The notes beneath the pieces were generated by a model, which was given only the letters and a program-made list of their open reading frames with translations, ran no database searches and was not told where the DNA came from. From NCBI GenBank assembly GCA_900548875.1, contig URMA01000085.1, positions 1 to 13,382 on the forward strand: a DNA stretch of 13,382 nt, read 5' to 3'. The position numbers and the translations under genes were made by a program. Positions 1 through 6,284 of this stretch are shown here, in pieces. How positions within the stretch are numbered: position 1 is the stretch's first letter; each line of letters starts with the position of its first letter. Source of the DNA: an uncultured Porphyromonadaceae bacterium (GTDB lineage Bacteria > Bacteroidota > Bacteroidia > Bacteroidales > Muribaculaceae).

Positions 1-122
1 TGGAGTTTGATATTGCAAAGGGGCGTTTCTCTTTCCGTCTGACCGCCCCATACAGTGAGGAACGACGGGAAGCAACGCGGCGATATGCCAGAGAAAACAG
101 CACTACAAACTTGTTGAAATAA
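1..122 (+). CDS. 3' end of an unrecognised gene (partial)
   Basis: An open frame enters from the left edge and ends at a TAA at 120-122, giving about 39 C-terminal residues (beginning EFDIAKGRFSF and ending STTNLLK). The tail is basic and arginine/glutamate-rich. I do not recognise the family. The following carboxypeptidase gene begins 79 nt downstream and has its own possible promoter, so the two need not be co-transcribed. Given the clostridial-type neighbour, this is probably a cargo or conjugation gene of the same element, but that is inference. It could also be a chance open frame, since only 120 nt are visible. Confidence 0.45.
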   Translation, partial: EFDIAKGRFSFRLTAPYSEERREATRRYARENSTTNLLK

Positions 123-124
123 TG

Positions 125-153
125 TGGATTTGTTCATATTCTTGTGCTATACT
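125..153 (+). promoter_or_regulatory. Possible sigma70-type promoter with extended -10
   Basis: TATACT at 148-153 is preceded by TGC, giving an extended -10 pattern (TGn followed by TATACT). The -35 region 17 nt upstream (125-130, TGGATT) is weak. It lies about 50 nt before the carboxypeptidase start. This resembles a Firmicutes-type promoter rather than the Bacteroidales TAnnTTTG type, in keeping with the origin proposed for this segment. Confidence 0.35.
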
Positions 154-201
154 TTTCTCAAAGGCACAGAATGGCAGATATAAATTCGTGGGAGAAAAAA
201 T

Positions 202-1140
202 ATGAAGAAGCATAGAAAATGTAAAAAGATAATAGCTTTTGTAACAGTGTTGTTTATAGCATTTGTTGCAGTAATTGGGCTACACAAAACAGGGATTTAT
301 CGTTTTGATTTCTTAAAGGACATCTATAAAAAAATTGATTTTCAACTAAGTACGAACGAGCTTAACATTCCGCAGGACGCTCTTTCATTTTCTGTTTATG
401 ATATTGAACAGGAGGAATATTTATTTTACGAGGGCGATAGCCAACTTCCCACAGTAGCAAGTTTGGCAAAACTATTTGCCATTGATTATGCTTTGGGAAA
501 AGTAGATTTGGAAGATATTGTTGAAGTAAATCAAGAGGTATTAGAACTTGTTCCGGCGGGTTCATCTTTAGCAAATCTGTATGCTGGGGAATACACAGTT
601 AAACAAATCATGGAGGCTATGCTTGTTCCTTCCGGAAATGACGCAGCCTATGCGTTGGCATATCATATCGCTAAAAACGAATTAGGCGAAGGTTATACAG
701 CAACGGAATATATAGATTATTTCATGACAGAACTTAGTGAGTATTTAATCGAAGCAGGCTATTCCAAAACAAATTTATATAATGACCCAAGTGGCGCGTC
801 TATGCAAGCTGACTCTCATTTAGATGACATTAACCGCGTAGCGTTGAAGCTCCTTAACTACGATTTTGTTAAAGAATGTATTGGAAAAAGCGAATTTTCA
901 ATTCAAACTCCGCAAGGTGAATTTACATGGAAAAATACAAATGAATTTTTAGATGAAAATTCACCGTACTATAATGCAAATGTTAAAGGAATGAAAACAG
1001 GAACAATGGCATCTTCCTATAACATTGTTGTTCTGTATGAAAAAGATGGAAAAGCATATTTAATTACCTGTTTAGCGGCACACTCAAATGAGGGGAGATA
1101 TAAAGCGGTACAGTCTGCTATCAACACGATTATTGAATAA
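202..1140 (+). CDS. Serine-type D-Ala-D-Ala carboxypeptidase (peptidase S11, PBP5-like), membrane-anchored
   Basis: This 312-residue protein carries all three motifs of the penicillin-binding serine peptidase fold in order: SxxK as SLAK at residues 87-90 (Ser87 nucleophile, Lys90 base), SGN at 144-146 and KTG at 265-267. A basic N-terminus (MKKHRKCKK) followed by a hydrophobic stretch at about 10-27 indicates a signal anchor with the catalytic domain outside the membrane. The family removes the terminal D-Ala from peptidoglycan pentapeptides. The protein stops soon after the catalytic domain and lacks the usual PBP5 C-terminal beta domain and amphipathic anchor, so the N-terminal segment is probably the only anchor. 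The start is supported by GGAG at 191-194, 7 nt before the ATG. Codon use is AT-rich and the Shine-Dalgarno strong, suggesting Firmicutes origin. A link to glycopeptide tolerance is possible, but no van genes are visible. Confidence 0.85.
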   Translation: MKKHRKCKKIIAFVTVLFIAFVAVIGLHKTGIYRFDFLKDIYKKIDFQLSTNELNIPQDALSFSVYDIEQEEYLFYEGDSQLPTVASLAKLFAIDYALGKVDLEDIVEVNQEVLELVPAGSSLANLYAGEYTVKQIMEAMLVPSGNDAAYALAYHIAKNELGEGYTATEYIDYFMTELSEYLIEAGYSKTNLYNDPSGASMQADSHLDDINRVALKLLNYDFVKECIGKSEFSIQTPQGEFTWKNTNEFLDENSPYYNANVKGMKTGTMASSYNIVVLYEKDGKAYLITCLAAHSNEGRYKAVQSAINTIIE

Positions 1141-1225
1141 TGATGATGAAATATCCCGTTTAAGTAAAGTGTCAAAACAATAAGGGTAAGATAAAACAGC
1201 ACACAATAAAACTTAATACCCACCC

Positions 1226-1260
1226 AAAAGGGCAGCCGAGAAATCGACTGTCCTTTTTCT
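1226..1260 (+). terminator. Rho-independent terminator after the carboxypeptidase gene
   Basis: A 14-position stem (1226-1239 with 1244-1257) has one mismatch and one G-T wobble and closes on a GAAA tetraloop at 1240-1243. The A-rich left foot pairs with a run of T at 1254-1258. It lies between the carboxypeptidase stop and the next ATG at 1291, so it should separate the two transcripts or attenuate read-through. Confidence 0.65.
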
Positions 1261-1290
1261 ACGCCGACAGGCAGAAAGGAGCGACCACCT

Positions 1291-3348
1291 ATGACGAAAC
1301 CGAGAGAAAAAACCCGCGAAGAACTGCAAGCCGAGATTGAGGACGGAAAGAAGAAAATCCGGCAGTTTGAGAACCGGGAAAAGATGCTGCGTCAGAAGCT
1401 ATCCAAAGAGGAACGCAGAACGCGCAGTCACCACCTTATCGTCCGGGGCGCGGTCTTTGAGAGCATTGTGCCGGAAGCAAAGACCATGACCGACGAGGAA
1501 GCTGAGATTTGTGCCGTGACGGAGAATATGCAGCGTGCCGACTTCTCCCCGTTCGAAGAGGCGGCGATTTTCCGTCGTTACGCCGAGGAAAAAGACTGGA
1601 GCATCGCCCGTATCGCGGAGACTTTTTCCAAATCGGAAACCTATATCCGCAAACGGCTCAACCTGACCTGCCTCATAGAGCCGTTCGCCGACCTGTTGCG
1701 TCGCAACGACATTTCGCTGGAGGTGGCTTTCGAATTGGCGAAATACGACGAGCAGGTACAGACGGAAGTTTATACGGAACATTTTGCCGGCAAGGAGTGG
1801 GGTTCGTGGATAGGAATCAAAGCCAAAGACCTTGCAAAAAGACTTTATGAGCGATATGCGTGCAAACTCGAAAATTATTCGTTCGACAAGTCCGACTGCG
1901 AGACGTGCCAGTATAATACGCTTAATCAGACCCTTTTCAGGGATTGTGCCGAGGATTGCGGAGCGTGCCAGAACAAGGAGTGTCTGGAGGCCAAAAATGC
2001 GGCCTATGTGCTCGACCGATGTATCGAATCGGCACAGGCAGACCCTTACCTGCAACTGGCGATCAACAGTGAGAGTAACCCGAAAGTCGTCGAAGCACTG
2101 TCGGTAAAAGGATACGAATTGACGGAACTCGATATTCCCGAATGGAAAATGGAACAGGAACCTCAAATGCCCGAACGACCTGTACTCAACAGAGAGGACT
2201 ACGAAGACGACGATGATTTCGTAAACGAGCAGGAGTGGTACAACCAAAACTATGAACAGGAATTGCAGGAGTACAACGAAACAGTCGAATACTTAAAGTG
2301 CAGAGTGGCCGAAGGTCGAATCTGGAAATATGCCGTCATCGGCTATTCGTCGATCAAAATTTTCTACCGTATAATCGCCGACAAACCTGCGGAAAATAAC
2401 GATACCGCAACCGAAGTCGGCGCAGAATTGCAGGCTCCTACCGCCAAGCTGGAAGCAAAGGACAACCGCAACAGGGAGATCTGCTACGAACATACTACGA
2501 GTGATTTGAAACAGCTCCTGCGGTGCAAAAAAGAGAATTTCCCGCAGACGCCTCTGACCGACCGGGAGCGACTGTTCTTTACCTATGCGTTGCTCGCCGA
2601 CATTTCCGGAGCTTCCGAATCGCCACTCGAACTGGGACGCTATCCTTCGCAGCAGCAGCGGTTGGAGTATGCCGAAAGCATCACTCCCGAGCAGCAGACC
2701 GCCCTCACACGTATGGTTATCATGTCCTACTTTGAAAAGATCCGCGAAAACGGCGTAACGGATGAAACCCCCGATGTACAACTGCTTTCAGAATTTACCG
2801 ACCTCCACTGGCCGGAACAGAGCAAGGCGATTCAAGAGAAACATCGTAGCATCTACGACAAACGTCATGCAGGTCTGCAACAGCGTATCGAGGCTATCCA
2901 AAAGGAAGCGGAATTGCTTCAACTGCGCAAGCAGGCTGCCGCCCGTGCATTACCCACAACAACCGTGTCACAGGACGGCATTACGGTAGATCCAACAACC
3001 GGAGAAATCATAGATGGCGTAGAAGAAGTGCAGGCGGTAGAAGTCATCGACACGGTTGCAGAGGCTGACCGCACACTGAAGGCACTGCCCGCTGCGACGA
3101 CGGAAAGCGACACAACAGAGGAATCCGCGCAGCAAACGACCGAAACCGAGCGAAGCGAAGAACAGCCGGCAGATTATCCGCAGACGCCGGAGCCGGAGAT
3201 CGAGGAGCCTGCGGAAGAACAGAGTCCACAATGGATGGAAGACGAACCGGAATCGGAACAGGAACCTGAAACCGGGGAGCCGGCCTCGGCACCTTACGCG
3301 CTGCCGGACCTGCTGTCGAAATCCGACGATACGAAGCAGGCTGCATAA
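1291..3348 (+). CDS. Chimeric DUF3847-like / ParB-like protein
   Basis: This 685-residue frame joins two unlike parts. Residues 1 to about 65 (MTKPREKTREELQ to the RGAVFESIVPEA region) look like DUF3847, a short protein found beside mobilisation genes of clostridial conjugative elements. From about residue 66 (MTDEEAEICAVTENMQRADF) it continues as a ParB/KorB-type protein: the stretch that follows the ParB nuclease/CTPase domain, a helix-turn-helix at about 103-125 (WSIARIAETFSKSETYIRKR), a cysteine cluster at C203, C206, C219, C223, C226 and C231 suggesting metal binding, an internal acidic segment, and a long acidic Glu/Pro tail from about 620. The N-terminal ParB domain with its GERR-type motif is absent, so partition function is doubtful. 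A purine-rich GAAAGGAG lies upstream of the ATG at 1291, fitting the clostridial half. Family assignments come from recognition, not a search. The frame is continuous across the joint, so this is either a real fusion or an assembly chimera. Confidence 0.75.
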   Translation: MTKPREKTREELQAEIEDGKKKIRQFENREKMLRQKLSKEERRTRSHHLIVRGAVFESIVPEAKTMTDEEAEICAVTENMQRADFSPFEEAAIFRRYAEEKDWSIARIAETFSKSETYIRKRLNLTCLIEPFADLLRRNDISLEVAFELAKYDEQVQTEVYTEHFAGKEWGSWIGIKAKDLAKRLYERYACKLENYSFDKSDCETCQYNTLNQTLFRDCAEDCGACQNKECLEAKNAAYVLDRCIESAQADPYLQLAINSESNPKVVEALSVKGYELTELDIPEWKMEQEPQMPERPVLNREDYEDDDDFVNEQEWYNQNYEQELQEYNETVEYLKCRVAEGRIWKYAVIGYSSIKIFYRIIADKPAENNDTATEVGAELQAPTAKLEAKDNRNREICYEHTTSDLKQLLRCKKENFPQTPLTDRERLFFTYALLADISGASESPLELGRYPSQQQRLEYAESITPEQQTALTRMVIMSYFEKIRENGVTDETPDVQLLSEFTDLHWPEQSKAIQEKHRSIYDKRHAGLQQRIEAIQKEAELLQLRKQAAARALPTTTVSQDGITVDPTTGEIIDGVEEVQAVEVIDTVAEADRTLKALPAATTESDTTEESAQQTTETERSEEQPADYPQTPEPEIEEPAEEQSPQWMEDEPESEQEPETGEPASAPYALPDLLSKSDDTKQAA

Positions 3349-3363
3349 TCGGCAGGCTGGACG

Positions 3364-3397
3364 GACCACTCTCTGCCAGAGCAGAGAGTGGTCTTTT
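3364..3397 (+). terminator. Strong rho-independent terminator after the ParB-like gene
   Basis: A perfect 13-bp stem (3364-3376 with 3381-3393) encloses a 4-nt CAGA loop and is followed by TTTT at 3394-3397. It starts 15 nt after the ParB-like stop codon. The stem is GC-containing throughout, so it should be an efficient end for that transcript. Confidence 0.85.
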
Positions 3398-3568
3398 CTC
3401 AAAAACGGTTTACGGAAATCGGCCCTGAAGCGCACTGTATCTTGATTTTTTAGCGGTGGAGCGGAAATTCCCGTTTACGGCCGATATGCTTTGCCATGGG
3501 TGATACGTTCCTCTGTTCCGGGCGGAAATCCCAAGTCCGGCCGGTTGCTCATTTATCTGCCGAACATT

Positions 3569-3892
3569 ATGTCTTATCATCCCTTGTGGCCCGACTTCAC
3601 GCTCCGCCATGACGACCCTGCGGCATTGGCCGTACCCACGCAGGAGCTGCTGATAATCATTCGGGCGCTCATGACCCTCAATCAGACAGGGACATGCACC
3701 GCTTTTTACGAATACCATGCCCATGTGGGCATCTTCGAGATTACCCTGTTCGAAGGGCGATGGAATTACAGGAAGAAACCCATCGCTCGCTACAACATCG
3801 ATTGCCGCAACGACCCGTTGCTGGACGAAGATACGCAAATGCCGGTTAATGCCGAACGGTTGATCGAAAACATGATATTGCAGGTGCAGTAA
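3569..3892 (+). CDS. Small unrecognised protein downstream of the ParB-like gene
   Basis: The frame from the ATG at 3569 gives 107 residues, beginning MSYHPLWPDFTLRHDD and ending ERLIENMILQVQ. The frame is open further upstream, with TTG at 3491 and GTG at 3500 as alternative starts, but the residues added there look non-coding (RSSVPGGNPKSGR). The composition matches the ParB-like gene: GC-rich, with charged, aromatic and hydrophobic residues balanced as in a soluble globular protein. There is no signal peptide or membrane span. I do not recognise a family; a Bacteroidales mobile-element cargo or accessory protein is likely from context. It follows a strong terminator, so it needs its own promoter, which I cannot see clearly. 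A competing minus-strand frame at 3410-3838 was judged a shadow. Confidence 0.55.
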   Translation: MSYHPLWPDFTLRHDDPAALAVPTQELLIIIRALMTLNQTGTCTAFYEYHAHVGIFEITLFEGRWNYRKKPIARYNIDCRNDPLLDEDTQMPVNAERLIENMILQVQ

Positions 3893-3981
3893 AACCTTCA
3901 GCGATTATTCATGCGCCTGTTATTTGAAATATGCTTATTATGCGATGCAGAAAGACATGCCTCGTGTTCCGAACGTTCCGC

Positions 3982-4341
3982 TTAGCATTCCTCCTGCCAA
4001 AAACCTATTATACGGATAAGGATATCGTTCGGGCGAAAAAATATTCTACCATAGTTTTTCAACGCCAAAAAATATCCATCTTTTCTCTTTTCGATGTCCA
4101 ATATCTGATGATCACTCTCTGGAAGAAGGATAATATCATCCAGACGAAGTTCTTCAGGATAAACACGTTGACACTCGTAATTATTGGTTGGCGTTGTAAT
4201 CCGGATACTTATATGCCGTCCGCATTCAGGACATACCCATGCCTTATACACAGCAGAAAATGACCACTCTTTTTTGCAATACGAGCAACGATAAATTTCA
4301 CTTACATGTGGAACTATTGAAGAACGCAGACTCTTTCCCAT
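3982..4341 (-). CDS. Small zinc-ribbon protein of unknown function
   Basis: The 119-residue protein has two CxxC pairs, CSYC at residues 19-22 and CPEC at 37-40, separated by 14 residues, which is the spacing of a rubredoxin-like zinc ribbon. The remaining part (about 45-119) alternates hydrophobic and charged residues, with a DGYFLALKNYGRIFF segment that looks like a small beta domain. No enzyme motif is seen. The frame stays open upstream of the ATG for 22 more codons (to 4407) with residues that look coding (ILRRFEVIKRD), but without ATG, GTG or TTG, so the true start or an upstream defect is uncertain. A terminator at 4466-4490 lies between it and the upstream minus-strand gene, so it is probably a separate transcript. 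The function could be nucleic-acid binding, but that is inference. Confidence 0.65.
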   Translation of the reverse strand: MGKSLRSSIVPHVSEIYRCSYCKKEWSFSAVYKAWVCPECGRHISIRITTPTNNYECQRVYPEELRLDDIILLPESDHQILDIEKRKDGYFLALKNYGRIFFRPNDILIRIIGFWQEEC

Positions 4342-4465
4342 ATCTCTTTTAATGACTTCAAATCGTCGTAGAATTATTACATTAGCACCATAGCTATGCC
4401 AATTATATCAAGGTAATAATCGAAGCAAATTTGATGTATTAAGCCAACCTTATCTTTTCAAAATA

Positions 4466-4490
4466 AAAAGCTGCTTGTAAAGCAGCTTTT
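4466..4490 (-). terminator. Rho-independent terminator ending the phosphoesterase-side operon
   Basis: A perfect 11-bp stem (4466-4476 with 4480-4490) has a 3-nt GTA loop. Read on the minus strand it is followed by a T-rich run (TTTATTTTG), so it ends the transcript of the 64-residue gene, whose stop is at 4505. The symmetric A/T feet also allow some termination in the plus direction. Confidence 0.75.
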
Positions 4491-4504
4491 CTACATCAAA
4501 GATA

Positions 4505-4699
4505 TCAAAAATCTGGAATAAAATATTCTTTCTTAAAATCACTCGTTTTGTAAGGACGTGGCTCCTCCATTTCTTCGAGTAATTGCCAAATCGGATTGTC
4601 AAAAGTCACAGATGTCGTACGAATATCATCCACACGACGATTTTCCTGCCGATTATTTTTACGAATCTCTAAATTCGTCTTTTCCATGTTCTTCTCCAT
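4505..4699 (-). CDS. Small charged protein downstream of the phosphoesterase
   Basis: The frame encodes 64 residues, highly charged and hydrophilic (MEKNMEKTNLEIRKNN to SDFKKEYFIPDF), with no membrane segment. I do not recognise it. A second in-frame ATG at 4685-4687 may be the true start (60 residues): it has GGAG at 4694-4697, 6 nt upstream, whereas the first ATG would be almost at the predicted transcription start. The gene lies 48 nt after the phosphoesterase stop, on the same strand, and just before a terminator. It could be a small regulator, inhibitor or immunity component of the adjacent two-gene locus, but only position supports that. It is short and could also be unrelated. Confidence 0.5.
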   Translation of the reverse strand: MEKNMEKTNLEIRKNNRQENRRVDDIRTTSVTFDNPIWQLLEEMEEPRPYKTSDFKKEYFIPDF

Positions 4700-4706
4700 T
4701 GGCTGA

Positions 4707-4739
4707 CAAAGGTAATAAAAAAAGTTTTATTTCTCCAAA
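4707..4739 (-). promoter_or_regulatory. Bacteroidales-type promoter for the 64-residue gene
   Basis: On the minus strand TACCTTTG (4707-4714) matches the TAnnTTTG -7 box, and TTTG (4736-4739) lies 21 nt upstream. The site is in the 48-nt gap between the phosphoesterase stop and the small gene. It would let the small gene be transcribed independently of the two large genes. Confidence 0.5.
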
Positions 4740-4747
4740 TCTTCATG

Positions 4748-6277
4748 TTAGGACAAAAGTTCTTGTGTTAATGCGATAATAGGTATGTCTATAACAATAT
4801 CAGCTATTATCAACGACATGTTCAGTACCTCCTGTCGAAAACATTTTTTCAGTCTCTCTAAAGGATCATTCTCCAATGTTTGTTTGATTGACAACTTCTG
4901 CGCCAATTGCCATCGAAAGAAAAATATTCGGTCGTGTTGTTCAAGTCCTTTTCGTATCTTTTGTTCGGCTGTATCAAATCCGAAAGGTTCCAACAACACA
5001 TTATCCTTCATAAATAGCAATCCAAATTGTTTATCAGTCGCATTCCATCGCAGATAACCTCTAATAGCTCGTTCTATATCGTCATCATTTGCCCCTTTAG
5101 CTCGAATCTTTACGATAGGCATATCCAAATCTTGCTTGATATTTCCCGTTTTTTCCAATGATGAATATTTAGGTTGTAACGGAAATGTTCCAATATCAAC
5201 GAACTGCCATGGCGTACGTTCTTCCCAACGATCATATGCAGCCACTTGCATTTCGCCCTTAATCGGATTTATGTGGAGTAAACTGGCCGTATAACGAACA
5301 TTTTCGTTTATTCCTGCAGGTCGGGACGCAGAACCTATCCCAAAATGCTGAGCATGATTCCGTAACATTGTCGGAGGATTTATTTTGAGAGTATGATCGT
5401 GACCGGACACTATGATGTCGGAATAATTCTCTAACACAGATATAGTGTCGATACTGGCGCTATCGGATATGTTTTTCTCATCCCACGACAAACTTCTGGG
5501 GTCACGATGCATAACGGTTATTACTGTATAATCGGAGTAGGACTTTCGAATTTCGTTAAATGCCCAATTTACAAACGGCCTGCAAGGACCTATTTTTTGT
5601 TTGTCAGCAGATCTTATCGAACGTCTCGTATAAAGCCACTCCGTGTTAACAGACAAAAAACAAACTTTCTCCTTCTCGAAGATTTTCAACCCTGATGTAT
5701 ATTGCAAATCTTGCATCTGTTCCGGTACTCCTTCGAAAAGGTCCGGCCAACATTGAAATTTCTCTGAATCATCAGAAGGCTGAAGATATGATTTATATAA
5801 ATCTGTAAATTGGCGAAATGCACTTACATGGTCCTTAATAAATCGTTTCTTTAAATCGACGGATAACACTTGTCCTGATTTACAGATTTCGGCAAAATGC
5901 TGTTCCGTTGCATCGTATTTGTTAATCAAGGCCTGTTTCCTGCATGGGGATTGAGGTGAATATGTCTTTCGATCATGATTACCGGGCGTGAGAATAACCC
6001 GGAAAGGCTTTATATTAAACAAGGTAATCAGTGCATCAATTTGTCTTTGCACATATTTGTAATTAGACCGAGTGCATTTATCAACTAAATCGCCTGCAAT
6101 CAGAAGAAAGTCTGGGGCCCATTTATTCTGATCCGAACGATCGTCTTGAAAATGGAAAAGATTGTCACGAAGAAGCTCCAGAGGCCCATCAGTGACAGTT
6201 TTTGCTGAGCTTTGTTCGTTCGGGTCTCCTTGAAGATGCAAATCGGTGATACACAAGATGGTTATAGGTCGCTTCAT
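4748..6277 (-). CDS. Calcineurin-like metallophosphoesterase with C-terminal extension
   Basis: The 509-residue protein has the complete di-metal phosphoesterase signature: D12-x-H14 (ITDLHL), GD at 62-63, GNHD at 99-102, H257 in VMHRDP, and GHDH at 292-295. The family hydrolyses phosphomono- or phosphodiesters, often nucleotides or nucleic acids; the substrate here is unknown. About residues 104-200 form a large helical insertion between GNHD and the later motifs. After the catalytic fold (to about 370) a C-terminal extension of some 130 residues follows, with a PIVKIRAKGANDDDIERAI stretch and a hydrophobic helix near the end. No signal peptide is seen, so it is probably cytosolic. It starts 7 nt after the stop of the 925-residue gene, implying translational coupling. 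Metallophosphoesterases recur as effectors in predicted bacterial conflict systems. Comparative-genomics work has named a 'calcineurin-CE' clade, from memory; whether this protein belongs to it is unverified. Confidence 0.85.
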   Translation of the reverse strand: MKRPITILCITDLHLQGDPNEQSSAKTVTDGPLELLRDNLFHFQDDRSDQNKWAPDFLLIAGDLVDKCTRSNYKYVQRQIDALITLFNIKPFRVILTPGNHDRKTYSPQSPCRKQALINKYDATEQHFAEICKSGQVLSVDLKKRFIKDHVSAFRQFTDLYKSYLQPSDDSEKFQCWPDLFEGVPEQMQDLQYTSGLKIFEKEKVCFLSVNTEWLYTRRSIRSADKQKIGPCRPFVNWAFNEIRKSYSDYTVITVMHRDPRSLSWDEKNISDSASIDTISVLENYSDIIVSGHDHTLKINPPTMLRNHAQHFGIGSASRPAGINENVRYTASLLHINPIKGEMQVAAYDRWEERTPWQFVDIGTFPLQPKYSSLEKTGNIKQDLDMPIVKIRAKGANDDDIERAIRGYLRWNATDKQFGLLFMKDNVLLEPFGFDTAEQKIRKGLEQHDRIFFFRWQLAQKLSIKQTLENDPLERLKKCFRQEVLNMSLIIADIVIDIPIIALTQELLS

Positions 6278-6284
6278 AAGTGTT

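Noticed and set aside
1399..2247. 282-residue minus-strand frame across the ParB-like gene
   Set aside because: It is antisense to a frame with HTH and a cysteine cluster, has low-complexity Leu/Phe/Arg/Val composition, and no recognisable motif or start signal.
3410..3838. 142-residue minus-strand frame opposite the small gene after ParB
   Set aside because: The plus frame has more protein-like composition and ends cleanly; the minus frame reads into the ParB terminator region. Residual doubt remains.
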